DNA from: Sva-07 sp942492715
GTDB taxonomy: Bacteria > Actinomycetota > Acidimicrobiia > Acidimicrobiales > Ilumatobacteraceae
Assembly: GCA_942492715.1 (NCBI GenBank)
Contig: CALOFW010000012.1
Coordinates: forward strand, 496,001 to 560,000
Direction: 5' to 3'
DNA length: 64,000 bases
The translations under genes were made by a program, and so were the position numbers. A model generated the notes under the pieces. That model was given only the letters and a program-made list of their open reading frames with translations, searched no databases and was not told the origin of the DNA. Positions 42,948 through 51,252 of this stretch are shown here, in pieces. Numbering within the stretch: position 1 is the first letter of the stretch; every line of letters starts with the position of its first letter.

Positions 42948-43159
42948 CATAATCTTCGTTATGTCAATTTGAGTCAAGATCCGTGGACACGACCAGAAAT
43001 CTCGGGCAAACTGACCCGACCCCGCTCTCCCACGGCAGCTGCCGCTTGATGGCAAGCAGATGCTCGACCGGATGGCGAGGAAACCTCGACCACACGTCGA
43101 GGCTTGAGCTGCACGTCGGGCGGACCGATCACTTCATCGTGTTGGGAGAGAGGTCGTCC
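42948..43159 (+). promoter_or_regulatory. Long leader of the M23 endopeptidase gene
   Basis: CATAAT at 42948-42953 is a plausible -10 box, giving a leader of about 200 nt. Within it CCTCGAC (43084-43090) pairs perfectly with 43096-43102, and the same CCTCG can instead pair with CGAGG at 43076-43080 across AAA; the two hairpins exclude each other. A GAGAGAGG ribosome site lies at 43146-43153. This could be a riboregulator; no known class was matched by eye. Confidence 0.35.
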
Positions 43160-45025
43160 ATGCTGTCCACGTCCACGAATCGAGCGAGTCGCCGTCGCTC
43201 CCCGATCCGCGTCCTCACCCGAGGGCTCTGCGTGGTGACGGTCGGCGGCCTCGTGCTCAGTGCGGTGCCTGCCACGGCGTCGGCCTCCCCCGTCCTGGTC
43301 AGCGCTCCGCTGATGCCGTCGATCGTCGGTGTCCGCGAAGGCGCCACCGGAAACGACGTCAAAGTCGTGCAGACGGCCCTGCTCGCCGCCGGCGTCAAGG
43401 TTCCTGGTGGCGCCGACGGCATCTTCGGACCCGCGACCAAGTCCGCGGTCACCGCCTTCCAGTCACGCAATGGCCTCGCTGCGACGGGCGAGATCGACGC
43501 CGCCACCGCTGCCGCGCTCGGTCTCGAACAGGCCCCCGCCGCGTCACCGACGACCGGCGCACTGGTGATGGGCGCCAAGGGCGACAACGTCGCCGAACTG
43601 CAGCGCGCCCTGATGGCCGCCGGCGTGTACGTGCCTGGCGGCGCCGACGGTGTGTTCGGCCAGGCGACGAAGACGGCGGTGTCGAACTATCAACGCTGGA
43701 ACGGGCTGCCGGTCAGCGGCGACGTCGATGCAGCGACGTCCGCTCACCTCAAGCTCGGAACGGGGACCGCCCCGGCGGCGACCCCTGCTCCCGCTGCCGC
43801 TTCCACCAGCAGCGCCACCTCGCTCACCGGCCTGGCGATCGGCGCCCGGGGCGAGAACGTCAAGGTGCTGCAGCGCGCGCTGATCGCTGCGGGCATCACC
43901 GTACGCGGCGGCGCCGACGGCGTGTTCGGGCCGGTGACCGCCAGTGCACTCACCTCGTACCAGCGTGCGAACGGCCTTGCGGCGAGCGGGGTCCTCGACG
44001 ACGCAACGATCGCCAGCCTCGCGCTCTCGCCGGCCACTCCGGCTCCGCCGGCAGCGCCGAAGCCGGCCCCCGCGGTGGCCGCTGCCAACCCGTACGAGGG
44101 AATGACCGTCGGTGCGCGTGGTGACAAGGTCAAGGAACTCCAGCGGGCACTGATGTCCACCGGGATCGTCCTTCGTGGTGGCGCCGACGGGGTGTTCGGC
44201 AACGCGACCAAGGGCGCACTCATCGCCTTCCAGACCACGAACGGAACCGCCCCGACCGGCGTGCTGACCGCCAAGGAGGCCACCGTGCTCGGCCTCGGCG
44301 GTGTCTCGGCGCCGGCGTCGGCCACGCCGCAGGGGGTCTCCTCCCCTGCCGGCTTCCCGGTCTACGGCGAACGCGGCGCGCGTGTCACGGCGCTGCAGAA
44401 GTCGCTGATCGCCGCCGGGATCACGTTCGCCGGTGGCGCCGACGGCGTGTTCGGGGCCGCCACCGCTGGAGCGATCATCGAGTTCCAGCGTCGATCCGGC
44501 CTCACTCCCACGGGCAAGGTCGACGAAAAGACCGCCAAGCGCCTCGGGAGTGCACCCGCTCCAGCTCCGGAAGCCCCGTCGAGCATCGGCGTCACGATCG
44601 ACGTGTTCCCGGTGCAGGGCAAGTGCTGGTTCGGCGACACGTGGCAGGCGCCGCGCGGCGGCGGCCGGCTGCACGAGGGCGTCGACATCATCGCCGCCAA
44701 GGGCAATCTCCTGTACGCCGCGGTCAGCGGCACGATCTCGAAGATGTACTGGGACTCCCCCGGCGCGCTCGCCGGCAACGGAGTACGGCTCCAGCAGGAC
44801 AACGGCACCTACTTCACCTACCTGCACATGGACACGTTCGCCGAAGGCATCGCCGTCGGGTCCGTCGTCACCGCCGGCCAGGTGATCGGCACGGTCGGCA
44901 ACACCGGCAACAGCGCCACACCGCACCTGCACTTCGAGGTCCACCCTGGCGGCGGCGCCGCCGTCAACCCGTACCCGCTGGTCAAGCCGATCGACGCCTG
45001 CAGCCAGACGGCACCGCGAGCCTGA
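43160..45025 (+). CDS. Secreted M23 peptidoglycan endopeptidase with five peptidoglycan-binding repeats
   Basis: A 621-residue exported cell-wall hydrolase. A signal peptide (about residues 1-47, arginine-rich then hydrophobic) is followed by five PG_binding_1 domains, each with a GADGxFGxAT core, separated by Ala/Pro linkers. The C-terminal LytM/M23 domain has the zinc motifs HEGVD and HLHFEVHPGG plus NGTYFTYLHMD. It would cut peptide cross-links during growth or division. The ATG at 43160 has a good ribosome site. Longer in-frame starts would lie in the leader. Confidence 0.92.
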   Translation: MLSTSTNRASRRRSPIRVLTRGLCVVTVGGLVLSAVPATASASPVLVSAPLMPSIVGVREGATGNDVKVVQTALLAAGVKVPGGADGIFGPATKSAVTAFQSRNGLAATGEIDAATAAALGLEQAPAASPTTGALVMGAKGDNVAELQRALMAAGVYVPGGADGVFGQATKTAVSNYQRWNGLPVSGDVDAATSAHLKLGTGTAPAATPAPAAASTSSATSLTGLAIGARGENVKVLQRALIAAGITVRGGADGVFGPVTASALTSYQRANGLAASGVLDDATIASLALSPATPAPPAAPKPAPAVAAANPYEGMTVGARGDKVKELQRALMSTGIVLRGGADGVFGNATKGALIAFQTTNGTAPTGVLTAKEATVLGLGGVSAPASATPQGVSSPAGFPVYGERGARVTALQKSLIAAGITFAGGADGVFGAATAGAIIEFQRRSGLTPTGKVDEKTAKRLGSAPAPAPEAPSSIGVTIDVFPVQGKCWFGDTWQAPRGGGRLHEGVDIIAAKGNLLYAAVSGTISKMYWDSPGALAGNGVRLQQDNGTYFTYLHMDTFAEGIAVGSVVTAGQVIGTVGNTGNSATPHLHFEVHPGGGAAVNPYPLVKPIDACSQTAPRA

Positions 45026-45091
45026 CCGGAAACAGCGCGCCTGACCTGAATCGGGCCCGGTTCGATCCGCCGGAGCCCCACTCGGCGCGGA

Positions 45092-45097
45092 TACGCT
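45092..45097 (+). promoter_or_regulatory. Likely -10 box for the riboswitch-gcvP transcript
   Basis: TACGCT lies about 30 nt before the first conserved stem of the glycine riboswitch, so transcription would start near 45104 and include the whole aptamer pair. Confidence 0.45.
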
Positions 45098-45125
45098 GCC
45101 CGGACAACTGAATCGCCGTTCCACC

Positions 45126-45337
45126 CGAGCGGGAGAGTCGTCGTTCATCGGCGGCGCCGAAGGAGCAACCTCCCCGGAATCTCTCAGGCCCACGGACCGC
45201 CCGGGCGAGGCATGCTGGAAAGTGTCAGCTGGTACCGCATCGGCCACGTGGCCGTGACCAGCCGGCCACCGACGGGGAAAGCCGAGACCCCAGGGTCGTG
45301 GCGAAACTCTCAGGTATCGATGACAGCCGGGGAAGTC
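45126..45337 (+). promoter_or_regulatory. Tandem glycine riboswitch
   Basis: Two glycine aptamers in series. Aptamer 1 shows GCGGGAGAG, then GGCGCCGAAGGAGCAACC and GGAATCTCTCAGGC (45126 to about 45223). Aptamer 2 shows GGGGAAAGCCGAGACCCC and GGCGAAACTCTCAGGTATC, ending with GACAGCCGGGGAAGTC (about 45240-45337). The pair lies directly before the gcvP ribosome site (AGGAGG, 45346-45351), so glycine binding would switch gcvP expression on, the usual logic for this class. Confidence 0.92.
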
Positions 45338-45358
45338 GAACCGCCAGGAGGCTCTCCC

Positions 45359-48256
45359 GTGTCCCCATCGTCCACTGCGCCATCACACCCGACGACCGAC
45401 CGTGTGCCGGTCCCCCTGGATCAGCTGATCGAACCCGACGAGTTCACCCGACGTCATGTCGGTCCGAGCCCCGACGACGTGGCGCGGATGCTCGCCACGA
45501 TCGGCACCACGACCGCCGAGGAGTTGCTCGAGCAGACGATGCCCTCGTCGATCCTGGCCGCTCGCCCTCTCGACCTCCCCGGTGGCGTGAGCGAGGGTGA
45601 GGCACTCGCCCGGCTGCGCCGGCTCGCAGCGAGGAACCACCAGGTCACCAGCCTGATCGGAATGGGGTACGCCGGCACGATCACTCCCCCGGTGATCGCC
45701 CGCAACGTGCTCGAGAACCCGGCCTGGTACACCGCCTACACGCCCTATCAACCCGAGATCAGCCAGGGTCGCCTCGAAGCGCTCCTCAACTTCCAGACGC
45801 TGATCACCGAGCTCACGGGCTTGGACGTCGCGAACGCGTCGCTCCTCGACGAGGCCACCGCAGCAGCCGAGGCGATGACGATGGCCCGACGTCAGTCGAA
45901 GGCGTCGTCCGATCGGTTCCTCGTGCATCGCGACACCCACCCGCAGACGATCGCCGTGCTCACCACCAGGGCGGAACCGGTCGGGATCGAACTCGTCGTC
46001 GGAGATGTGGCCGATCTCGCGGTCGACGGCGGTGTGTTCGGCGCACTCTTCAGCCTGCCGACATCATCGGGATCCGTCACCGATTGGACCTCGGCGATCG
46101 AGGCCGTGCACGAACTCGGTGGGATCGCCGTCGTGGCCACCGACCTGCTGGCGTGCGTGCTCACCACTCCCCCGGGCCAGATCGGCGCCGACATCGCCAT
46201 CGGATCGGCTCAGCGGTTCGGCGTGCCGATGGGATTCGGCGGCCCGCATGCAGCATTCCTCGCTGCGCACGATCGGGCGGCGCGTGCGATGCCCGGCCGC
46301 ATCGTCGGGGTGAGCACCGACACCGCGGGGCGGCCGGCGCTGCGCCTGGCCCTGCAGACCCGAGAGCAGCACATCCGTCGGGAGAAGGCCACCTCGAACA
46401 TCTGTACCGCCCAGGTGCTGCTCGCCAACATCGCCGGGCTCTACGCCGCGTGGCACGGCCGCACCGGGCTCGAACGCATCGCCGAACGGGTGCAGCGGAT
46501 CACCTCGGTCGCCGCTGCCGGGCTCCGAGCCGGCGGCCTCGAACTGCGCAACGACGACTGGTTCGACACGCTGACCGTCACGGTCGCATCGGCAGCCGAT
46601 GCCGTCGCCGCGGCCTTGGCGGCGGGCTACAACATCCGGCGGGTCGACGACCGCACGGTCGGGCTCAGCTTCGACGAGACCACCGGACTCGACGACGTGT
46701 CGGCAATCGTCGCTGCGCTCGGTGGCCGACTTCCCGACGACTACGACGTCGTCGCCGACGGCCTGCCGAGCAGCCTTCGCCGGAACGACGACTTCCTGAC
46801 GCAATCGGTGTTCGACCGGTACCACAGCGAGCACGAGATGTTGCGCTACCTCCGTCGCCTCAGCGACAAGGACCTTGCGCTCGATCGCACGATGATCCCG
46901 CTGGGGTCGTGCACGATGAAGCTCAACGCAACGTCCGAGATGGCCCCGATCACGTGGCCCGAGTTCGCCGACATCCACCCGTTCGCACCCGTCGACCAGG
47001 TGCAGGGATATCTCGAGATGATCCACGACCTCGAGCAACGCCTGGCGACGATCACCGGTTACGACGCCGTGAGCCTGCAGCCCAACGCCGGCAGCCAGGG
47101 CGAATACGCCGGTCTCCTCGCCATTCGCGCGTACCACCGTGCGCGTGGCGACGACCAGCGAACGGTCTGTCTGATTCCCTCGAGTGCACACGGCACCAAC
47201 GCTGCCAGCGCCGTCATGGCGGGCATGGACGTGGTGGTCGTCGCCTGCGACGATGCCGGCAACGTCGACCTCGACGACGTGCGCGCCAAGATCGCCGACG
47301 TCGGCGACCGCCTGGCGGCGACGATGATCACCTACCCGTCCACGCACGGCGTCTTCGAGGCCGAGGTCGGCGAGCTGTGTTCGCTGATCCATGCCGCCGG
47401 CGGCCAGGTGTACGTCGACGGCGCGAACCTCAACGCGCTGGTCGGCCACGCCCGCCCCGGCGAGTTCGGGGCCGATGTGAGCCACCTCAACCTCCACAAG
47501 ACGTTCTGCATCCCCCACGGTGGCGGCGGTCCGGGGGTCGGCCCGATCGGCGTGCGTGCCCACTTGGCCGAGTACCTGCCGGGCCACCCGCTGCGCACCG
47601 GCCAGCCGGTCGGCGCGGTGTCGGCGGCACCGTACGGTTCGGCGGGCATCCTGCCGATCCCGTGGATGTACATCGAGATGATGGGCGGCTCCGGGCTCAC
47701 CACGGCGACGACCGTGGCGATCGTCGCGGCCAACTACATCGCCGAGCGCCTCGATCCCCACTTCCCAGTGCTCTACCGCGGCGACGGCGGACGGGTCGCG
47801 CACGAGTGCATCCTCGATCTCCGGCCGATCACGAAGGCCACCGGGGTCACCGTCGACGACGTCGCGAAGCGCTTGATGGACTACGGCTTCCACGCACCCA
47901 CGATGAGCTTTCCGGTTGCCGGCACGTTGATGGTCGAGCCGACCGAGAGCGAGTCGCTGCGCGAACTCGACCGATTCTGTGACGCGATGATCGCGATCCG
48001 GGCCGAGATCGACCGAGTCGGCGATGGCGAATGGGCCCACGAGGACAGCCCGCTCCACCACGCCCCGCACACCGCCGAGGACCTCCTGGGTGGCTGGGAT
48101 CGGGTGTACTCGCGGGAGATCGGCGCGTTCCCGCTGCCCGGCCTGCGGGCGTCGAAGTACTTTCCGGCGGTCTCGCGCATCGATGGCGCACAGGGTGATC
48201 GGAACCTCGTCTGTTCCTGCGAGCCACTGGAGGCCTACGCGGCTGCAGTCGGATGA
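45359..48256 (+). CDS. gcvP: Glycine dehydrogenase (aminomethyl-transferring), P protein
   Basis: A 965-residue PLP enzyme of the glycine cleavage system, which decarboxylates glycine and passes the aminomethyl group to lipoyl-GcvH. Both halves of the fused P protein are present; the PLP-binding Lys is K714 in NLHKTFCIPHGGGGPG. N-terminal RRHVGPSPDDVARML is the normal start. The GTG at 45359 is chosen because a perfect AGGAGG lies 7 nt upstream, immediately after the riboswitch; the long upstream reading is the riboswitch itself. gcvT and gcvH are near but in other units. Confidence 0.96.
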   Translation: MSPSSTAPSHPTTDRVPVPLDQLIEPDEFTRRHVGPSPDDVARMLATIGTTTAEELLEQTMPSSILAARPLDLPGGVSEGEALARLRRLAARNHQVTSLIGMGYAGTITPPVIARNVLENPAWYTAYTPYQPEISQGRLEALLNFQTLITELTGLDVANASLLDEATAAAEAMTMARRQSKASSDRFLVHRDTHPQTIAVLTTRAEPVGIELVVGDVADLAVDGGVFGALFSLPTSSGSVTDWTSAIEAVHELGGIAVVATDLLACVLTTPPGQIGADIAIGSAQRFGVPMGFGGPHAAFLAAHDRAARAMPGRIVGVSTDTAGRPALRLALQTREQHIRREKATSNICTAQVLLANIAGLYAAWHGRTGLERIAERVQRITSVAAAGLRAGGLELRNDDWFDTLTVTVASAADAVAAALAAGYNIRRVDDRTVGLSFDETTGLDDVSAIVAALGGRLPDDYDVVADGLPSSLRRNDDFLTQSVFDRYHSEHEMLRYLRRLSDKDLALDRTMIPLGSCTMKLNATSEMAPITWPEFADIHPFAPVDQVQGYLEMIHDLEQRLATITGYDAVSLQPNAGSQGEYAGLLAIRAYHRARGDDQRTVCLIPSSAHGTNAASAVMAGMDVVVVACDDAGNVDLDDVRAKIADVGDRLAATMITYPSTHGVFEAEVGELCSLIHAAGGQVYVDGANLNALVGHARPGEFGADVSHLNLHKTFCIPHGGGGPGVGPIGVRAHLAEYLPGHPLRTGQPVGAVSAAPYGSAGILPIPWMYIEMMGGSGLTTATTVAIVAANYIAERLDPHFPVLYRGDGGRVAHECILDLRPITKATGVTVDDVAKRLMDYGFHAPTMSFPVAGTLMVEPTESESLRELDRFCDAMIAIRAEIDRVGDGEWAHEDSPLHHAPHTAEDLLGGWDRVYSREIGAFPLPGLRASKYFPAVSRIDGAQGDRNLVCSCEPLEAYAAAVG

Positions 48257-48291
48257 CCCCTACGGTGTGGCTCGATCGATAGGTTGACGAA

Positions 48292-49094
48292 ATGGCCGAG
48301 GATCGCACCGACCCACTCGCAGACCTGTTCACCCTCTTCGCGACGCCGTTGTCGGGCACCGTGCGGTCCCTCGAACAGTTCCGCAAGGGGGTCGACGAGT
48401 TCCTCAAGGGGGTCGAGAACTTCAACCGGACGATGGCCAACCTCAACGAGAGCTCCGAGCGGATCAACAGTCTCCTCGCCGATGTCGAGGAGCCGATCCG
48501 GGCGGCGATCCCGCAGGTGACCCGGACGGTCAAGGCAGCCGACGAGATGATGCAGGTCGTCAGCGGTCCGGCGATGGCCGTGGCGCCGGGGCTCAATCGC
48601 CTGGCAGAGACACTGAGCACGCCGGCGTTCGCGCAGTTGCCGAACCAGATCGGCCAGTTCTCCGAGGTGCTCGGTGAGATCTCGCACCGCCTCAGCCCGC
48701 TCACACAGTTGGCCGAGTCGGCCGGTGGCCTGTTCGGCGGGTTCCGCGTCCCCGGGATGCGCCCCACTCCCCCGGCCGACGCTGCTCCCGAGCGATCGAT
48801 CGTCACCAACACCACTCGTCGTCCTGCACCGGAGGCGTCTGCTCCGGAGGTGTCCGCGCCGGAGCCGGCGACCAGGACGACCGCCACGAAGAAGACCACC
48901 GCCAAGAAGTCGACCGGCAGGAAGACCGCCGCGAAGAAGTCGACCGCGAAGAAGACCGCCGCGAAAGGAAGACCACTGCGAAGAAGACCACTGCGAAGAA
49001 GTCGACCGGCAGGAAGGCCGCCGCGAAGAAGACCACTGCGAAGAAGACCGCGCCGAAACGAGGATCCGCCGCGTCGTCGAGCCCCTCGAGCTGA
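48292..49094 (+). pseudogene. Frame-disrupted gene: amphipathic helical protein with histone-H1-like Lys/Ala tail
   Basis: Residues 1-150 are mainly amphipathic helix (LFATPLSGTVRSLEQFRKGV, NLNESSERINSLLADVEEP), reminiscent of phasins. The tail begins KKTTAKKSTGRKTAAKKSTA, then at 48961-48970 the frame breaks into an Arg/Pro-rich shadow. In the -1 frame the Lys/Ala/Thr repeats continue (TTAKKTTAKKSTGRKAAAKK) to a TGA at 49092-49094, 15 nt before the gcvT end. Adding one base gives a clean 267-residue protein. It is either a sequence error in a repetitive region or a recent frameshift. TAGGTT (48280-48285) ends 6 nt before the ATG. Confidence 0.75.
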
Positions 49095-49109
49095 CCGACG
49101 AGGCGAGCG

Positions 49110-50162
49110 TCAGCGGCCGACGAACGGTGTGGCGACCACGGTGCCGGCGAGCGGCTTCCCGCGGACGTCGATCGCCACGTCGGCACCGACGCCGATGGCC
49201 GGCGGCACGAACGCCAGCGCGATGCCGTGACCGAGTACCGGTGAGAAGTTCCCGCTGGTGACCTCGCCCACGGCGACGCCGTCGACGAGCAGGCCGCAGC
49301 CGGCTCGAGCCGGCCGTCGGCCCTCCGTGGAGACGCCGACGAGGTGCCGGTCGACGCCGCGCTCGCGCTCGGCGAGCGCCGCTTCCCGTCCGACGAAGGC
49401 GGGCTTGTCCCAGGCCACCACCCAACCGAGCCCCGCCTGCAGCGACGTGATGCCGGCACCGAGTTCGTGACCATGCAACGGAAGCGCGGCTTCGAGCCGC
49501 AACGTGTCGCGGGCCCCGAGCCCCGCCGGCGGGACGTCAGCCGCGAGCAGGGCCTTCCACAGGTCGGCCGCGGCCTCGGCGGGAACCGCGATCTCGACGC
49601 CTGCTTCACCGGTGTAGCCGGTTCCGGCGAACGTGCACGGATGGCCGTTCCACGGGGCATCGGCGACACGGAAACGGCCGATCGCTCCTGCCTCCGGGAA
49701 CACGGTGGCGACCAGACGCTTCGCATCGGGGCCCTGGACGGCGATCACCGCTCGCGAACCGGTCGTGTCGGTTCCGCCGATCGCCGACCGGACCCCGTCG
49801 GTGTTCGAGGCGTTCGGCATGACGTCGAACGTCTCACCGTCGGGGTGCCACCAGACGATGATGTCGTCGACCACCGACGCATCGTCATCGTCGAGGAGGT
49901 GGGTGTACTGGGCACGACCCGGGGCGATCCTGGCCAGATCGTTGGTGAGCGTCGACTGCAGGAGGTCGTGGGCGTCGGCTCCTTCGAGCCGAACGGTGCC
50001 GAGGTGTGAGACGTCGAACATCACCGCACGGCGCCGGCAGGCGAGGTGCTCGTCGATCGTGCCGCTCGGATAGGCGATCGGCATCTCCCAGCCACCGAAC
50101 TCCACCATGGTCGCCCCGAGCGCGCGGTGCTCGGCGTCGAGCGGAGACCGCTGCAGGGTCAT
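49110..50162 (-). CDS. gcvT: Glycine cleavage system aminomethyltransferase, T protein
   Basis: A 350-residue folate-dependent enzyme that releases ammonia from the aminomethyl-lipoyl group and makes methylene-THF. Typical segments are VEFGGWEMPIAYPSGTIDEH, FDVSHLGTVRLEG, GTGYTGEAGVEI and GARDTLRLEAALPLHGHEL. The ATG overlaps the stop of the MerR-family gene upstream (ATGA), so it is expressed with that regulator and not with gcvP, which runs toward it on the other strand. Confidence 0.95.
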   Translation of the reverse strand: MTLQRSPLDAEHRALGATMVEFGGWEMPIAYPSGTIDEHLACRRRAVMFDVSHLGTVRLEGADAHDLLQSTLTNDLARIAPGRAQYTHLLDDDDASVVDDIIVWWHPDGETFDVMPNASNTDGVRSAIGGTDTTGSRAVIAVQGPDAKRLVATVFPEAGAIGRFRVADAPWNGHPCTFAGTGYTGEAGVEIAVPAEAAADLWKALLAADVPPAGLGARDTLRLEAALPLHGHELGAGITSLQAGLGWVVAWDKPAFVGREAALAERERGVDRHLVGVSTEGRRPARAGCGLLVDGVAVGEVTSGNFSPVLGHGIALAFVPPAIGVGADVAIDVRGKPLAGTVVATPFVGR

Positions 50163-50650
50163 CCGGTGCGGCGGTGGAGGTCGATCGGCTCCGTCGACAG
50201 TGGCCCGAGATCGGCCTCGAGCTCGTCGCGTACGCCGCCGAGCGACAACACGTTCAGCACGCCCTGGCCGTTCTTGAGCACGTCGACGAGCTGATCGCCG
50301 TCGCACAGCATCACGCTGCCACCGTCGATGACGATGTGGGCCGCGGCGATGTCGGTGTTCATCTGCTCGCGGAGGAAGCTGAAGACCTTGCGGACCTGTT
50401 CGAGCTTGATCCCGGCGTCGAGCAACTTCTTGATCGCCTTCAGCTCGAGCAGGTCGTTGTAGGAGTAGAGCCGGCGACTGCCGCTGCCGGTGGCGTCGGT
50501 GAGCGACGGGCGGATCAGGTCGGTGCGCGCCCAGTAGTCGAGCTGGCGATAGGAGATTCCGACGACCTTCGCGGTCTGGGTGCCACTGAACCCCAGTTCG
50601 TCGGGGATGTCGTCGGTGTGGCCTGGTCTGTCGTCTGGTGTGTCCTGCAC
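50159..50650 (-). CDS. MerR-family regulator (Rv1830-like)
   Basis: A 163-residue regulator. The winged-helix part has VVGISYRQLDYWARTDLIRP and RRLYSYNDLLELKAIKKLLD; the C-terminal part has DGDQLVDVLKNGQGVLNV, as in the actinobacterial proteins encoded near gcvH-garA (mycobacterial Rv1830 type). The GTG at 50650 is preferred because GGAGG lies 6 nt upstream; the longer start at 50683 adds a poorly conserved head. Co-transcription with gcvT suggests a link to C1 or glycine metabolism. An inverted repeat lies upstream at 50708-50741. Confidence 0.85.
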   Translation of the reverse strand: MQDTPDDRPGHTDDIPDELGFSGTQTAKVVGISYRQLDYWARTDLIRPSLTDATGSGSRRLYSYNDLLELKAIKKLLDAGIKLEQVRKVFSFLREQMNTDIAAAHIVIDGGSVMLCDGDQLVDVLKNGQGVLNVLSLGGVRDELEADLGPLSTEPIDLHRRTG

Positions 50651-50707
50651 GGAATGCCTCCGGTTCGTTTCGCCCAACATCACGAACGTGTCCGAGCACG
50701 TCGCACG

Positions 50708-50741
50708 ATCTCACAGCATCGTAACTACGCCACTGTGAGAT
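50708..50741. promoter_or_regulatory. Inverted repeat between the MerR gene and the CNB gene
   Basis: ATCTCACAG (50708-50716) is repeated inverted as CTGTGAGAT (50733-50741) with a 16-nt spacer, both arms perfect. It lies in the divergent region, near the expected promoter of the MerR gene, where MerR proteins usually bind an inverted repeat between -35 and -10. Confidence 0.6.
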
Positions 50742-50813
50742 GTCGACACTACGGAGTTCCGCGCGCTGCGTCAACACTCGGTAATGTCCGGTCACCGACA
50801 GCAGGGAGATTTC

Positions 50814-51245
50814 GTGAAGCAGGACGACAAGGTCATCGCAGCGCTGCGCAACGTCAGCCTCTTCGAGGGGCTCGACGATGCTGCCCTCGGGCGGATCGCC
50901 GCGCAGACCAAACCATTCAGGTTCAGCGCAGGCGCCTCGGTGATCGACGCCGATTCCTCCGGCCGCTTCGGTCGCCTGTACGCCGTCGTCAGCGGGACCG
51001 CTGAAGCCCGGATCAACGACGAGGTCGTGGCGACGTTCGGGCCCGGCGACTACTTCGGCGAGATGAGCGTGCTCGACGGGAGTCCTCGCTCGGCGGCGAT
51101 CGTGGCGACGACCGACATGGAGACCTACGGCCTGTCGGCCTGGAACATGCGCGCCCTACTGCGCGAGGAAGCCGACATCGCGATGCACATCATCGAGACG
51201 CTCGTCGCCCGCTTGCGCTCGCAGAACGCCAGGCTCCACGACTGA
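50814..51245 (+). CDS. Stand-alone cyclic nucleotide-binding domain protein (copy 1)
   Basis: A 143-residue protein consisting only of a CRP-like cyclic-nucleotide-binding beta barrel and one C-helix. The phosphate-binding cassette is FGEMSVLDGSPRSAAIVA, with the Glu and the Arg-Ser pair needed to hold cAMP or cGMP. There is no helix-turn-helix, so it cannot be a DNA-binding CRP. The GTG at 50814 is supported by AGGGAG 6 nt upstream. It could be a nucleotide sensor acting on a partner protein. Confidence 0.85.
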   Translation: MKQDDKVIAALRNVSLFEGLDDAALGRIAAQTKPFRFSAGASVIDADSSGRFGRLYAVVSGTAEARINDEVVATFGPGDYFGEMSVLDGSPRSAAIVATTDMETYGLSAWNMRALLREEADIAMHIIETLVARLRSQNARLHD

Positions 51246-51252
51246 CCGAGCG

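Noticed and set aside
42948..43159. Known ydaO-type c-di-AMP riboswitch before the M23 gene
   Set aside because: Position and gene type fit, but the conserved GGGTGAA-like and GTCAGCTAAC-like blocks are not visible. Kept only as an unclassified leader.
48961..48970. Programmed -1 ribosomal frameshift
   Set aside because: No X-XXY-YYZ slippery heptamer occurs at the break; a simple missing base explains the data better.
49095..49230. C-terminal extension of the H1-tailed protein to 49230
   Set aside because: This part is antisense to gcvT and arises only from the frame break; the -1 frame gives the natural end at 49094.
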